Numbered from the stretch's first letter, positions 1-8,509 are shown. The stretch is 38,521 nucleotides of DNA from Pseudomonadota bacterium (GCA_020160955.1 JAIUOX010000041.1:1-38521); one strand, 5' to 3'. Made by a program: numbers and translations. The notes: generated by a model from the letters alone, not told the origin.

Positions 1-1
1 C

Positions 2-1081
<1,080 letters not shown>

Positions 1082-1086
1082 GCCGG

Positions 1087-1100
1087 TTGACGGACATCAA
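1087..1100 (+). promoter_or_regulatory. FixK/FNR-type box upstream of DUF883 gene
   Basis: TTGACGGACATCAA is a perfect TTGA-N6-TCAA inverted repeat. Its centre is 58 bp before the ATG at 1152. A plausible -10 (CATACT, 1122-1127) is centred about 31 bp downstream of the box centre, as expected for a class II site near -41.5. The start site would be near 1135. Perfect boxes also occur at 4754 and 6281. Confidence 0.75.
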
Positions 1101-1151
1101 CGCCGCCCGCACGGTTGCCGCCATACTGGCGAAGAGCCCGGGGGAAGCAGC

Positions 1152-1469
1152 ATGGCAAAGGCATCCAGCGACAACACGACGAAACCTGGTGCGCTGAAGG
1201 ACCAGATCGAGGAACTGACGGCCGCGCTGCAGGCGTTGGCCAAGGCGGAGGGCGACGAGGCGCTGGCCACCGCCAAGGACACGGTGCGCCGGCTGGCCGG
1301 CCAGGCCAGCCGCCTGGTCGAGGACATGGCGGGCCCGACCGAGGACCTCGAAGCCGCGGCGCGCCGGGGACTCTCCCGGCTCGAGAGCGCGGTGCGCGAA
1401 CAGCCGCTGGCGGCGGTCGGCCTGGCCGCCGCCGCCGGCGTGCTGCTGGCCCTGCTGGTGCGGCGATGA
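1152..1469 (+). CDS. DUF883 / ElaB-YqjD family membrane-anchored protein
   Basis: The product is 105 aa. The first ~70 residues are a charged, helical, lysine-free-tailed stalk (repeated EEL/LAKA/RRLAG patterns). The protein ends in the family's typical tail: REQPLAAVGLAAAAGVLLALL followed by two arginines, a single C-terminal membrane anchor. Members such as E. coli YqjD and ElaB are inner-membrane proteins that associate with ribosomes in stationary phase; that role is known for the family and only inferred here. GGGGAAG lies just before the ATG. The stop overlaps the next gene's start (ATGA), so both are cotranslated. The FixK box upstream suggests induction under low oxygen or stress. Confidence 0.88.
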   Translation: MAKASSDNTTKPGALKDQIEELTAALQALAKAEGDEALATAKDTVRRLAGQASRLVEDMAGPTEDLEAAARRGLSRLESAVREQPLAAVGLAAAAGVLLALLVRR

Positions 1470-1756
1470 GCGCCGATCCGGGCCGGGCGCCCTCGACCCT
1501 GGGCCTCGCGCTGCGCTCGCTGGCCCTGGTCGGGCTCAGCATGGCCGGCGGCAGCGTCCAGCGCATCGCCACCAGCCTGGCCGGCTGGCTGGCGGTGGCC
1601 GCCCTCGCGGTCGCCAGCCTGTGCTTCCTGACGCAGGCGGCCCACGCGGCCCTCGCGCTGGCGCTGGGCGGGGTCTATGCTAGCCTGATCGTCGGCCTGG
1701 GCTACCTGTTCCTGGCCCTCGCGACAGCCCTGGTGCTGCAATTTCGGCAGCGCTGA
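1466..1756 (+). CDS. Small membrane protein, YqjE/holin-like partner of DUF883
   Basis: The product is 96 aa. The start ATG at 1466 overlaps the DUF883 stop (ATGA), which fixes the start. It has two long hydrophobic segments (about residues 38-58 and 64-90) separated by a short HAALALALGG turn, and a short basic C-terminus (FRQR). In enterobacteria a YqjD-type gene is followed by a small two-helix membrane protein, YqjE; the layout is the same here, although I cannot confirm homology. It would act with the preceding protein at the inner membrane. No enzymatic motif is visible. Confidence 0.75.
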   Translation: MSADPGRAPSTLGLALRSLALVGLSMAGGSVQRIATSLAGWLAVAALAVASLCFLTQAAHAALALALGGVYASLIVGLGYLFLALATALVLQFRQR

Positions 1757-1763
1757 GAGGACC

Positions 1764-1782
1764 TACGTAGAATCCCGTAGTG
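1764..1782 (+). promoter_or_regulatory. Candidate FixJ/NarL-type operator upstream of the Crp/Fnr gene
   Basis: TACGTAGAATCCCGTAGTG contains a repeated CGTAG and resembles the TACGTAG-type element bound by FixJ-like response regulators in fixK promoters, as I recall it. It lies about 90 bp before the ATG at 1863. A weak -10-like TACTCA follows near 1817-1822, about 46 bp downstream, a spacing compatible with FixJ-type activation. Matching is by eye only. Confidence 0.35.
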
Positions 1783-1862
1783 CAATACCTGAATGGCTGA
1801 CCGTCGGAGGCGGGGGTACTCAAAAACCCATCGAGAGCGCCTTCACACCGACGGAGAGCACC

Positions 1863-2543
1863 ATGCAGGTCCAGACCGCTTCCCAGACCCACAAGTTCCC
1901 GGCAGGGGCTTTCGGCCTGCGGACCCCGGTGGCCTCGACCCGCCCGCTGCCCCACGGCACCCAGATGGTCCTGTCGAAGGGCGAGGAACTGTTCGCCGAG
2001 GGCGACGACGCCGAGTTCTTCTACGAGGTCGTCTCCGGCTCGATCCGCTCCTACAAGCTGCTGAGCGACGGCCGCCGCCAGATCGACGCCTTCCACCTGC
2101 AGGGCGACATCTTCGGCCTCGAGGCCGGCAGCGAGCACCGCTTCTCGGCCGAGGCCGTCGGCGACGTCACCGTGATCGCCTACCGCCGCAGCCGGCTGAG
2201 CGCCCTGATCCAGGACGACGCGGGCTTCGGTGACCGCATCATGAATGCCACGCTGCGCAGCCTCGAGCGGGCGCAGGACCACATGCTGCTGCTCGGCCGC
2301 AAGACCGCGCAGGAGAAGATGGCGACCTTCCTGCTCGACATGGCCGACCGCCTGTCCGACGACCACGAGCACTTCGAGCTGCCAATGCAGCGCTCGGACA
2401 TCGCCGATCACCTCGGCCTGACCATCGAGACGGTGTCGCGCACGCTGACCCAGTTCGCGCGCAATGGCCTGATCGAGCTGCTGCCGGCCAGCCGGTCGAT
2501 CGGCCTGTGCAACAAGCTGGCGCTGCGCGGCCTCAACGCCTGA
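1863..2543 (+). CDS. Crp/Fnr family transcriptional regulator, FixK-like
   Basis: The product is 226 aa, the usual length. Residues ~35-150 form a cyclic-nucleotide-binding-like beta-roll (GEELFAEGDDAEFFYEVVSG, then DAFHLQGDIFGLE). A long dimer helix follows (LRSLERAQDHMLLLGRKTAQEKMATFLLDMA), then a winged helix-turn-helix at ~170-215. The recognition helix reads TIETVSRTLTQF; the E-x-x-S-R pattern (E189, S192, R193) is that of FNR/FixK proteins that read TTGA half-sites. Only one cysteine is present (C216), so the FNR [4Fe-4S] ligands are absent and oxygen is not sensed directly through a cluster, which fits FixK. The start follows a GGAGAGCACC leader. Likely targets are the three TTGA-N6-TCAA boxes at 1087, 4754 and 6281. 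Confidence 0.93.
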   Translation: MQVQTASQTHKFPAGAFGLRTPVASTRPLPHGTQMVLSKGEELFAEGDDAEFFYEVVSGSIRSYKLLSDGRRQIDAFHLQGDIFGLEAGSEHRFSAEAVGDVTVIAYRRSRLSALIQDDAGFGDRIMNATLRSLERAQDHMLLLGRKTAQEKMATFLLDMADRLSDDHEHFELPMQRSDIADHLGLTIETVSRTLTQFARNGLIELLPASRSIGLCNKLALRGLNA

Positions 2544-2575
2544 GCCTTTCTCGCCACCAACCAGGGGAGAGTGCG

Positions 2576-2932
2576 ATGACGACGAACCCCGAGACCACCC
2601 CGACCCCCGGCCCCGCGCTGGCCGCCATGGCCCCGTGGGAGACGGTGATGGCCTCCGCCGACGGCCTGCAGGCCTACGCCGAGGCATGCACCGGCTGGCA
2701 GCAGGAAGTCACCCGCTTCATCGAGCGGCGGGCCGGCGAGAACCAGCGCAGCCTGCAGGCCCTGATGGCGGCCCGCGACCTCGGCGACGTGATGAAGATC
2801 CAGCAGGACTGGACGCTGCAGGCGGCGACCGACTACACGCAGGAAGTGACGCGGCTGACCCGCCTGCTCACGACTCTGTCGATGACCGGCACGACGCCCG
2901 ACGTCCAGAAGGTGGTGGCGCTGATCTGCTGA
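2576..2932 (+). CDS. Phasin family protein
   Basis: The product is 118 aa. The start follows GGGGAGAGTGCG. After a Thr/Pro-rich N-terminus (~25 residues) it is fully helical and amphipathic, with the phasin pattern WQQEVTRFIERRAGENQRSLQALMAARDLGDVMKIQQDW and a second helix ATDYTQEVTRLTRLL. Phasins coat polyhydroxyalkanoate granules, and some act as stress chaperones. It sits 32 bp after the Crp/Fnr gene and 29 bp before the CBS-BON gene on the same strand, so the three may be cotranscribed. No FixK box lies directly in front of it. Confidence 0.85.
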   Translation: MTTNPETTPTPGPALAAMAPWETVMASADGLQAYAEACTGWQQEVTRFIERRAGENQRSLQALMAARDLGDVMKIQQDWTLQAATDYTQEVTRLTRLLTTLSMTGTTPDVQKVVALIC

Positions 2933-2961
2933 CGGCGCGCCCCGAACCCAGGGAGACGACC

Positions 2962-3657
2962 ATGCAGGCGCGAGATGTCATGAGCCCGAAGGTGGTCTGC
3001 ATCGGCGTGACGGACACGGTGTTCGACGCCGCCGAGCTGATGGTGAGCGCCCAGGTCAACGCCGTCCCGGTCGTCAACGACAAGGGCGCCGTCGTCGGCA
3101 TCGTCAGCGAAGCCGACCTGTTGCGCCGCGCCGAGATCGGCACCGACACCAAGAAGGGCTGGCTGGCCCGCCTGCTCGACAGCGAGAGTTCGGCCGCCAA
3201 CGACTTCGTCACCGCCAACACCCGCCGGGTCGCCGACGTCATGACGCGCGATGTCGTGACGGCCAGCCTCGAGACGCCGCTGCGCGACCTCGTCGACACG
3301 ATGGAGCGGCGCGGCATCAAGCGTATTCCCATCGTCAGCGACGGCGTTCTGGTCGGCATGGTCAGCCGCGCCGACCTGCTGCGCGCCCTGCTGTCGCGCG
3401 AGCCGGACAATCCCGTGCTGCAGCCGACCGACCGCGCCCTGCGCGACGCGGTCAGCGCCGCGATCGAAAAGCATCCGTGGTCCTCGCGCTGGCCGATCAA
3501 CGTGTTCGCCAACGACGGCGTCGTGCATCTCTGGGGCTTCGTCGAGAACGAGGACATCCGCAAGGCGCTGCGCGTTGCTGCCGAGAACGTGCCCGGCGTG
3601 CGCAAGGTCAAGAACCACCTGCGCCTGATGCCGGCCTCGGCCAGCCTCGGCGTCTGA
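2962..3657 (+). CDS. CBS-CBS-BON domain protein
   Basis: The product is 231 aa. CBS domain 1 is at ~1-60 (ARDVMSPKVVCIGVTDTVFDAAELMVSAQVNAVPVVND) and CBS domain 2 at ~88-150 (VADVMTRDVV...RRGIKRIPIVSDGVLVGMVSRADLLRAL). A BON domain is at ~158-225 (LRDAVSAAIEKHPW, then GVVHLWGFVENEDIRKALRVAAENVPGVRKVKNHL). CBS pairs bind adenine nucleotides and act as energy-state sensors; BON domains bind membranes or lipids. No signal peptide is seen, so it is probably cytoplasmic. Such proteins are common in alphaproteobacterial hypoxia regulons, which fits the neighbours. It has a GGGAGACGACC leader. Its stop is 3 bp from the stop of the convergent gene. Confidence 0.93.
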   Translation: MQARDVMSPKVVCIGVTDTVFDAAELMVSAQVNAVPVVNDKGAVVGIVSEADLLRRAEIGTDTKKGWLARLLDSESSAANDFVTANTRRVADVMTRDVVTASLETPLRDLVDTMERRGIKRIPIVSDGVLVGMVSRADLLRALLSREPDNPVLQPTDRALRDAVSAAIEKHPWSSRWPINVFANDGVVHLWGFVENEDIRKALRVAAENVPGVRKVKNHLRLMPASASLGV

Positions 3658-3660
3658 CCC

Positions 3661-4773
3661 TCACCACGGGCACCGGCGGTCGGCGCCGAACAGGCGCGCG
3701 AAATCGGCCGGCGTGCAGGCGAGCGGTCGCGCCCTGTCGTCGCCCGGCCGCGCCGTCTCGAAGCGGATCTGCCAGGCCGAGAAGCCGGCCATGAAGAACC
3801 GGCTGCTGTCGCCGACCTCGGTATCGCCGCAGCCGTCGTCCATGCCGATCGCCTGTGGGTACCAGGCGCCTCCCGCCACGATGCGAAGAGGAGGGCTCCA
3901 GCCCGACGGGTCGGCGATGTCGCGATTGAGGCTGGCGTAGATGCCTTCCTGGCAAAAGTTGGCGTTCCCCCGGGCGGTACGGTTGAGCAGCATGACCCAG
4001 GCCCCGAGCGGCCGGTTGTAGTGAACCGCCGGGCCCCAGAAGGAATCGGGATCGGGATGGCGAAAACCGCGCCGCACCGGCCAGAGCGGCCGTGGCGGCG
4101 GGCCGGGATCGCGACACCAGCCGGCGCCCGTCCACAGCTCGGGAACGCCGTCCGGGCGATCGGCGGACAGGCGCAGCACGGCCACGCCCTGGGCCGCCTC
4201 GTCCGGGTGATAGCTGGAATGGAACAGGTAGAGCCAGCGGCCGGCGCGGTCGGGAACGAGGCAGAGATCGCCGAAGCCGCCGGCGAAGAAGCCATTGCGC
4301 CATGCCAGGTTCGCCTTCTCCGGCGGCAACCGCACCAGCGTGCCCCGCCACCGCCAGACGAGACCGTCGTCCAGCGAGGTCATCCAGTCGATGCGCGGCA
4401 ACACCAGGTGGCCACCGGGTGCCGGCGCCTCGACGTGGCACCAGGCGATCAACGGGCCGCCCGGCGCGCGCCACGCCGCCTCGATCCACTTCCCGGAAGC
4501 GGGGTCCGGATCGTCGACGATCATCACCGGCAGGGGCGGCGCCTCGAACCGGAGGTCGCGGCCGCCGACGCGCCGCAAGGTGTGGCCGCGCGGCTCGTAG
4601 CCCGAGAAGAAGACGGTGGCGACGCCATCGCGGATCGCCAGCGGGCTGTTGCCGTCGGTCCGCCACAGGAACTCGCCATGCAGGGTCGTGGGCGGCGCGG
4701 CCGAGAGCGTGACGTGGAGCGTGCCGTCCGACACGTCGGCCAGCGGGCCAGCGTTGATCCCGGTCAAGGGCAT
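3661..4773 (-). CDS. Predicted beta-propeller protein, glycoside-hydrolase-like; function unknown
   Basis: The product is 370 aa with no clear signal peptide. It shows recurrent Trp/Gly/Asp blade patterns: HLVLPRIDWMTSLDDGLVWRW, NGFFAGGFGDLCLVPD, WLYLFHSSYHPDEAAQGVAVLRL, DSFWGPAVHYNRPLGAWVMLLNR and GIYASLNRDIADPSGWSPP. These resemble five-bladed propellers of the GH43/GH32/GH68-like or DUF4185 type, where 'GPAVHYN...WVMLLNR' and 'YASLNRD...W' lines recur. I cannot name catalytic acids or a substrate. The ATG at 4773 has no strong ribosome site; a GTG at 4734 is an alternative start. With the ATG start, a FixK box (4754-4767) falls on codons 3-7, whereas with the GTG start it becomes intergenic. 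It is divergent from the alcohol dehydrogenase. Confidence 0.75.
   Translation of the reverse strand: MPLTGINAGPLADVSDGTLHVTLSAAPPTTLHGEFLWRTDGNSPLAIRDGVATVFFSGYEPRGHTLRRVGGRDLRFEAPPLPVMIVDDPDPASGKWIEAAWRAPGGPLIAWCHVEAPAPGGHLVLPRIDWMTSLDDGLVWRWRGTLVRLPPEKANLAWRNGFFAGGFGDLCLVPDRAGRWLYLFHSSYHPDEAAQGVAVLRLSADRPDGVPELWTGAGWCRDPGPPPRPLWPVRRGFRHPDPDSFWGPAVHYNRPLGAWVMLLNRTARGNANFCQEGIYASLNRDIADPSGWSPPLRIVAGGAWYPQAIGMDDGCGDTEVGDSSRFFMAGFSAWQIRFETARPGDDRARPLACTPADFARLFGADRRCPW
4754..4767 (+). promoter_or_regulatory. FixK/FNR-type box between propeller gene and alcohol dehydrogenase
   Basis: TTGATCCCGGTCAA is a perfect TTGA-N6-TCAA site. Its centre is about 90 bp upstream of the dehydrogenase ATG at 4851. 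A -10 would be expected near 4790-4795; TAGAGG there is a weak match, so the promoter is less convincing than at 1087. The box overlaps the first codons of the minus-strand propeller gene if that gene starts at 4773. Confidence 0.6.
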
Positions 4774-4850
4774 GCCGTTGGCGTTGCCTTAGAGGGTGAA
4801 GCGATCATCATGGACCGGCGACACGATATCACGGGGCAGAGGAAGCACGC

Positions 4851-5834
4851 ATGAAGGCGATGGTTCTTCGCGCAATCGGCCAGCCGCTCGCGCTGGAGGA
4901 GCGGCCCCTGCCCGCTCCCGGACCGGGCGAGATCCTGGTCCGCGTCGAAGCCTGCGGCGTCTGCCGCACCGACCTCCACATCGTCGATGGCCAGCTGCCG
5001 AACATTCCCCTGCCGGTGGTGCCGGGCCACGAGATCGTCGGCATCGTCGAGGCGCGTGGCAGCGCCGTCACGAGCCACCGGGTCGGCGACCGCGTCGGCA
5101 TTCCCTGGCTGGGCCATACCTGCGGCACCTGTCCCTACTGCACGGCGCAGCGCGAGAACCTGTGCGATCACCCGGTCTTCACCGGGCTCGGGCGCGACGG
5201 CGGCTACGCCAGCCACGCGGTGGCCGACGCGAACTTCGCCTTTTCGCTGAAGGGCTTCGACGACCCGGTGGCCGCCGCGCCGCTGATGTGCGCCGGCCTG
5301 ATCGGCTGGCGAACGCTGCGGCTGGCCGGCGACGGCCGGCGGATCGGCCTCTACGGCTTCGGCGCCGCGGCGCACATCATCGCGCAGGTCTGCCGCTTCC
5401 AGGGGCGCGAGGTCTATGCCTTCACGACGCCGGGCGATGGTGCCGCGCAGGCCCAGGCCCGCGCGCTGGGCGCGACCTGGGCGGGGGCGTCGACCGAGAT
5501 GCCGCCCGAGCCGCTCGACGCGGCGCTGCTGTTCGCGCCGGTCGGTGCGCTCGTTCCGCTGGCCCTGAAGGCCGTGCGCAAGGGCGGCCGCGTCGTCTGC
5601 GGCGGCATCCACATGAGCGACATCCCGTCGTTCCCCTACCGGGACCTCTGGGAAGAGCGGCAGATCCTCTCGGTCGCCAACCTGACGCGGCAGGACGCCG
5701 TCGATTTCCTGTCGATCGCGCCGGCCGCGCGCGTCGTCGCCACGACGACGATCTACCCGCTGGAACGGGCCAACGAGGCGCTGGCCGACCTGCGGGCCGG
5801 CCGCTTCCAGGGAGCGGCCGTCCTGGTGCCGTGA
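4851..5834 (+). CDS. Zinc-dependent alcohol dehydrogenase (MDR superfamily)
   Basis: The product is 327 aa. It oxidises alcohols or reduces aldehydes with NAD(P)(H) in the cytoplasm. The catalytic zinc site is C38 (CGVCRTD) and H60-E61 (PGHEIVG). The structural zinc ligands C91, C94, C97 and C105 (HTCGTCPYCTAQRENLCDH) are all present. The nucleotide-binding glycine motif reads GLYGFGAAAH (~residues 165-175), slightly shortened compared with GxGGLGH. RBS-like GGAAGCACGC precedes the ATG. The FixK box upstream suggests a role in fermentation or redox balance at low oxygen. It faces the translational-machinery gene, with 16 bp between stops. The family is sure; the substrate is not known. Confidence 0.94.
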   Translation: MKAMVLRAIGQPLALEERPLPAPGPGEILVRVEACGVCRTDLHIVDGQLPNIPLPVVPGHEIVGIVEARGSAVTSHRVGDRVGIPWLGHTCGTCPYCTAQRENLCDHPVFTGLGRDGGYASHAVADANFAFSLKGFDDPVAAAPLMCAGLIGWRTLRLAGDGRRIGLYGFGAAAHIIAQVCRFQGREVYAFTTPGDGAAQAQARALGATWAGASTEMPPEPLDAALLFAPVGALVPLALKAVRKGGRVVCGGIHMSDIPSFPYRDLWEERQILSVANLTRQDAVDFLSIAPAARVVATTTIYPLERANEALADLRAGRFQGAAVLVP

Positions 5835-5850
5835 GGCGCGGGGCCGGTCT

Positions 5851-6228
5851 TCAGCCCGGCGTGTTCGACTGCATGCGGTCGATGGCCTTGAAGGCCTTGC
5901 GCGCATGCGCCAGCAGTTCGCCGTCGGTCGGGTGATCCATCGCCTCGACGCCGACGATCGCCTTGCGGGCGGCCGGGAGGTGCTTCTCGAGGTAGTGGAC
6001 GAACTCGGTCTTGGTGCCGGCCGGTCCGACCAGCAGCCACTCGCGCGTGCCCGACACCGCCTCGGCGATCTCGTGGAAGTAGGCCGTGTCGGCCGTCTTG
6101 GTGCCACGGTGCACCTTGTGGTGCGGCGCGTGGGCCTTGATGTGCTCGCTCTGAACGTCGTCGGCATTGAAGCTGAAGATGCGTGCTTCCTTGCTGTCCA
6201 TCCAGACGATCGCGTGGCTGTGCTTCAT
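5851..6228 (-). CDS. 'Translational machinery protein' family (host-attachment/eRF1-domain-like)
   Basis: The product is 125 aa. The start at 6228 is set by AGGAGCAAAA just before the ATG. The sequence pattern is HAIVWMDSKEARIFSFN at the N-terminus, then a His-rich stretch (IKAHAPHHKVHRGTK), EWLLVGPAGTKTEFVHYLEKH, and AIVGVEAMDHPTDGELLAHARKAFKAIDRM at the C-terminus. This matches small alphaproteobacterial proteins annotated as translational machinery protein, related in fold to the eRF1/Pelota central domain, as I recall. Its exact role is not established. Family members occur in stress and hypoxia clusters, and a near-ideal FixK-box promoter precedes this one. Confidence 0.85.
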   Translation of the reverse strand: MKHSHAIVWMDSKEARIFSFNADDVQSEHIKAHAPHHKVHRGTKTADTAYFHEIAEAVSGTREWLLVGPAGTKTEFVHYLEKHLPAARKAIVGVEAMDHPTDGELLAHARKAFKAIDRMQSNTPG

Positions 6229-6280
6229 TTTTGCTCCTGAAATGCAGGCCCCAATCTGCGCGAACGGCGGACGCCGGACG

Positions 6281-6294
6281 TTGACCTGTGTCAA
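6281..6294 (-). promoter_or_regulatory. FixK/FNR-type box upstream of translational-machinery gene
   Basis: TTGACCTGTGTCAA is a perfect TTGA-N6-TCAA site that also extends to TTGAC-N4-GTCAA. Its centre is 59.5 bp upstream of the ATG at 6228, nearly the same spacing as the box before DUF883 (58 bp). On the minus strand a CAGATT hexamer (6258-6253) is centred 32 bp downstream, where a -10 should lie for a box at -41.5. Confidence 0.78.
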
Positions 6295-6431
6295 AGCCCG
6301 GACGCCCGCCGAGCGGCGGATTTGCAGGCCTACCAGAAGTGCCACGACCGGAACAGGACGACGGGTCCGGAAGCAGACGCCGCACCGGCCGGGGTGTTAA
6401 CGTCGGCCTCGCAGGAGAAGGATTGCCGGCG

Positions 6432-7439
6432 ATGAAATTCGGCCTGTTCGGCGGTGCGCGCACCCGGCGCAGCACGGGGCTGGAGGACAGCCAGGGCTAC
6501 GAGGGCTTCATCGACTACGTTGTCGAAGCCGATCGCCTCGGCTTCCACCAGCTCTTCATGGTCGAGCACCACTTCACCGGACAGGGCCAGGTCTCGGCCT
6601 CGATGACCCTGCTGGCCTACCTCGCGGCACGCACGCAGCGGATCCGCCTCGGCACGGCGGTGGTCGTGCTGCCGTGGCACAACCCGGTGCTGGTGGCCGA
6701 GCAGGTCGCGACCCTCGACCTGCTGAGCGGCGGGCGCGTCGACTTCGGCGTCGGCAAGGGCTACCGCCAGGCCGAGTTCGACGGCTTCTGCATCCCGATG
6801 GACGAGGCCTCCGAACGCTTCGACGAGGCGATGGAAGTGATCCGCGCGTGCTGGACCAGCGACGGACGCTTCAGCCACCACGGCAAGCGCTGGCACTATG
6901 AAAACATCGTGGTCGAACCGGCGCCCGTGCAGCGGCCGCATCCCCCGGTGTGGCTGGCGGCCGGCAGTCCCGACAGCATCCGGCGGGCCGCCCGCGACGG
7001 CTACAACCTGCTGCTCGACCAGCTGGCGCAGACCGACCAGGTGGCGCGCCGCATCGCGCTGTTCCGCGAGGCCTGCGCCGAGGCGGGCCGTCCCTACGAT
7101 CCCGGCATGGTGGCGACGGCGCGGGCGCTGCAGATGATCCACGACGAGAGCGAGCGGGCCGACGCGCTGGCGACGCGGCGCCGCGTGCTGTCGGTGATCG
7201 CCGACCTGGCCCGCGACCGCCTCGCCGACCGGGTCGAGGACGACACCGCCCCGCTGCTCGGCACGCCGGACGAAATCGTGGCCCGCCTGCGCGAGCTCGA
7301 GGCGGCCGGGGCGACCAACATCCTGCTGGTCGATCCCAACGCCTCCGTCGCCAACCTCCGGACCTTCGCCCGCGAGGTGCTGCCCTCGTTTCCGACCGCG
7401 ACGCCGGATCATGCTAGTGTCGGCACCCAAGGTGCGTGA
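6432..7439 (+). CDS. LLM-class flavin-dependent oxidoreductase (luciferase-like monooxygenase)
   Basis: The product is 335 aa. It is an FMNH2-dependent TIM-barrel monooxygenase of the bacterial luciferase superfamily. Typical blocks are MKFGLFGGA at the start, YVVEADRLGFHQLFMVEHHF (~residues 30-50), RIRLGTAVVVLPWHNPVLVAEQVATLDLLSGGRVDFGVGKGY (~75-115) and PPVWLAAGSPDSIRRAARDGYNLL (~175-200). The substrate cannot be read from the sequence. GAGAAGGATTG precedes the ATG, and GTTAAC at 6396-6401 could belong to its promoter. It is followed 14 bp later by the glycosyltransferase genes, but it is probably functionally separate, since a promoter-like TGCTAGTGTCG lies in its 3' end. Confidence 0.92.
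   Translation: MKFGLFGGARTRRSTGLEDSQGYEGFIDYVVEADRLGFHQLFMVEHHFTGQGQVSASMTLLAYLAARTQRIRLGTAVVVLPWHNPVLVAEQVATLDLLSGGRVDFGVGKGYRQAEFDGFCIPMDEASERFDEAMEVIRACWTSDGRFSHHGKRWHYENIVVEPAPVQRPHPPVWLAAGSPDSIRRAARDGYNLLLDQLAQTDQVARRIALFREACAEAGRPYDPGMVATARALQMIHDESERADALATRRRVLSVIADLARDRLADRVEDDTAPLLGTPDEIVARLRELEAAGATNILLVDPNASVANLRTFAREVLPSFPTATPDHASVGTQGA
7412..7422 (+). promoter_or_regulatory. Promoter-like element before the glycosyltransferase genes
   Basis: TGCTAGTGTCG lies 42 bp before the ATG at 7454, inside the 3' end of the monooxygenase gene. It looks like an extended -10 (TG-CTAGTGT). An almost identical TGCTAGGGTCG precedes the type I secretion genes at 10644. No convincing -35 is seen. 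Confidence 0.3.
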
Positions 7440-7453
7440 ACCCAGGCCTCTGA

Positions 7454-8503
7454 ATGCTCCTCGCCCCTCCTGTCGGCGTCGTCGTCATCAACCATGACCA
7501 TCGCGGGTTCGTGGAACGCGCGATCCTGTCGGTGGCGCGCCAGACCGCGCGCGACCTCCAGGTCGTGGTGGTCGACGATGCCTCGACGGACGGGTCGGAG
7601 TCGGTCATCCGCGCCTGCCTCGAACGGCTGGACGATCCCCGCTTCAGCTTCGTCCGGCTCGAGGCCAACGTCGGCCAGACCGCGGCCCTGGCGCGCGGCC
7701 TCGCGCACCTCGACGCGCCGTTCGTCGCCATCCTCGATTCCGACGATTCCTGGCATGAGACCTTCGTGGCGCGCCATCTCGAGGCGCATCTCAATGCCGA
7801 CTTCCCGGTCGCCCTGACCTACTGCGATTCGCACGTGGTCGACGCCGACGACCGGCTGCTGGTCGGCACGGCCTGGTGGTTCGATGTCGGCGAGCCCGGC
7901 CACTGGAGCAGCCGCGACATCGACCCCGCTCTCTGTCCCACCCTCGATGCGGCGACCGGGACACTGTCCTGGCCGGACCGGCCGCGCCTTACCTTCCACC
8001 CGCAATGGTCGCGCGACAGCGCCACGAACACGATGTCGTCGATGATGTTCCGCCGCGACTTCGTCGACCTCGTGATGGTGCCCGAGTGCGCGCAGTTGCG
8101 GCTCTACGCCGATTTCTACCTGGCCACCTTCGCCTGCCTGATGACCGGCTCGATCGCCATCCACCAGCCGCTCTACGCCTACCGCAAGCACGCCGCCAAC
8201 CGGCATTCCAACGCCCCGGTGCCGGGCGGCACCTACAATTCCTCGACCCACGACTGGGCGACGATCCGCGACGGCGTGCTGCGCCTCGTCCAGTCCGTCC
8301 TGCTCGGCAAGGCACCGGCCTTCCGCGCGACCTTCGGCAATCACCGCTACGCCGAGGCCGAGGCGCTGCTGGCCAGCGTGGTCGGCTGGGCCAATGGCTG
8401 GCACTTCGCGCGGCACTTCCCGCCCTACGCCCTCGGCAGGCTGGTCAACGGCGTGGTCGGGAGCGGCCTCGTGCGCCGACTCGGCCTGCGCGGCCGCGCC
8501 TGA
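7454..8503 (+). CDS. Family 2 glycosyltransferase
   Basis: The product is 349 aa. It has a GT-A fold: VGVVVINHDHRGFVERAILSVARQ (~5-28), LQVVVVDDASTDGS (~36-48), NVGQTAALARGL and the metal-binding DSDDSW (D95-D98), followed by HLEAHLNADFPVALTYCDSHVVD. It would transfer a sugar from a nucleotide-sugar donor to a cell-surface or protein acceptor in the cytoplasm. The C-terminal ~200 residues carry a less typical region (MMFRRDFVDLVMVPE; HQPLYAYRKHAANRHSN). It is the first of three consecutive glycosyltransferase-type genes; 6 bp separate its stop from the next start. Donor and acceptor are unknown. Confidence 0.92.
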   Translation: MLLAPPVGVVVINHDHRGFVERAILSVARQTARDLQVVVVDDASTDGSESVIRACLERLDDPRFSFVRLEANVGQTAALARGLAHLDAPFVAILDSDDSWHETFVARHLEAHLNADFPVALTYCDSHVVDADDRLLVGTAWWFDVGEPGHWSSRDIDPALCPTLDAATGTLSWPDRPRLTFHPQWSRDSATNTMSSMMFRRDFVDLVMVPECAQLRLYADFYLATFACLMTGSIAIHQPLYAYRKHAANRHSNAPVPGGTYNSSTHDWATIRDGVLRLVQSVLLGKAPAFRATFGNHRYAEAEALLASVVGWANGWHFARHFPPYALGRLVNGVVGSGLVRRLGLRGRA

Positions 8504-8509
8504 GCCACG

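Noticed and set aside
5838..5860. GCCGG...CCGGC hairpin between the convergent dehydrogenase and translational-machinery genes
   Set aside because: The stem is only about five pairs with no T-run; such short G+C stems are expected by chance at this composition, so I do not call a terminator.
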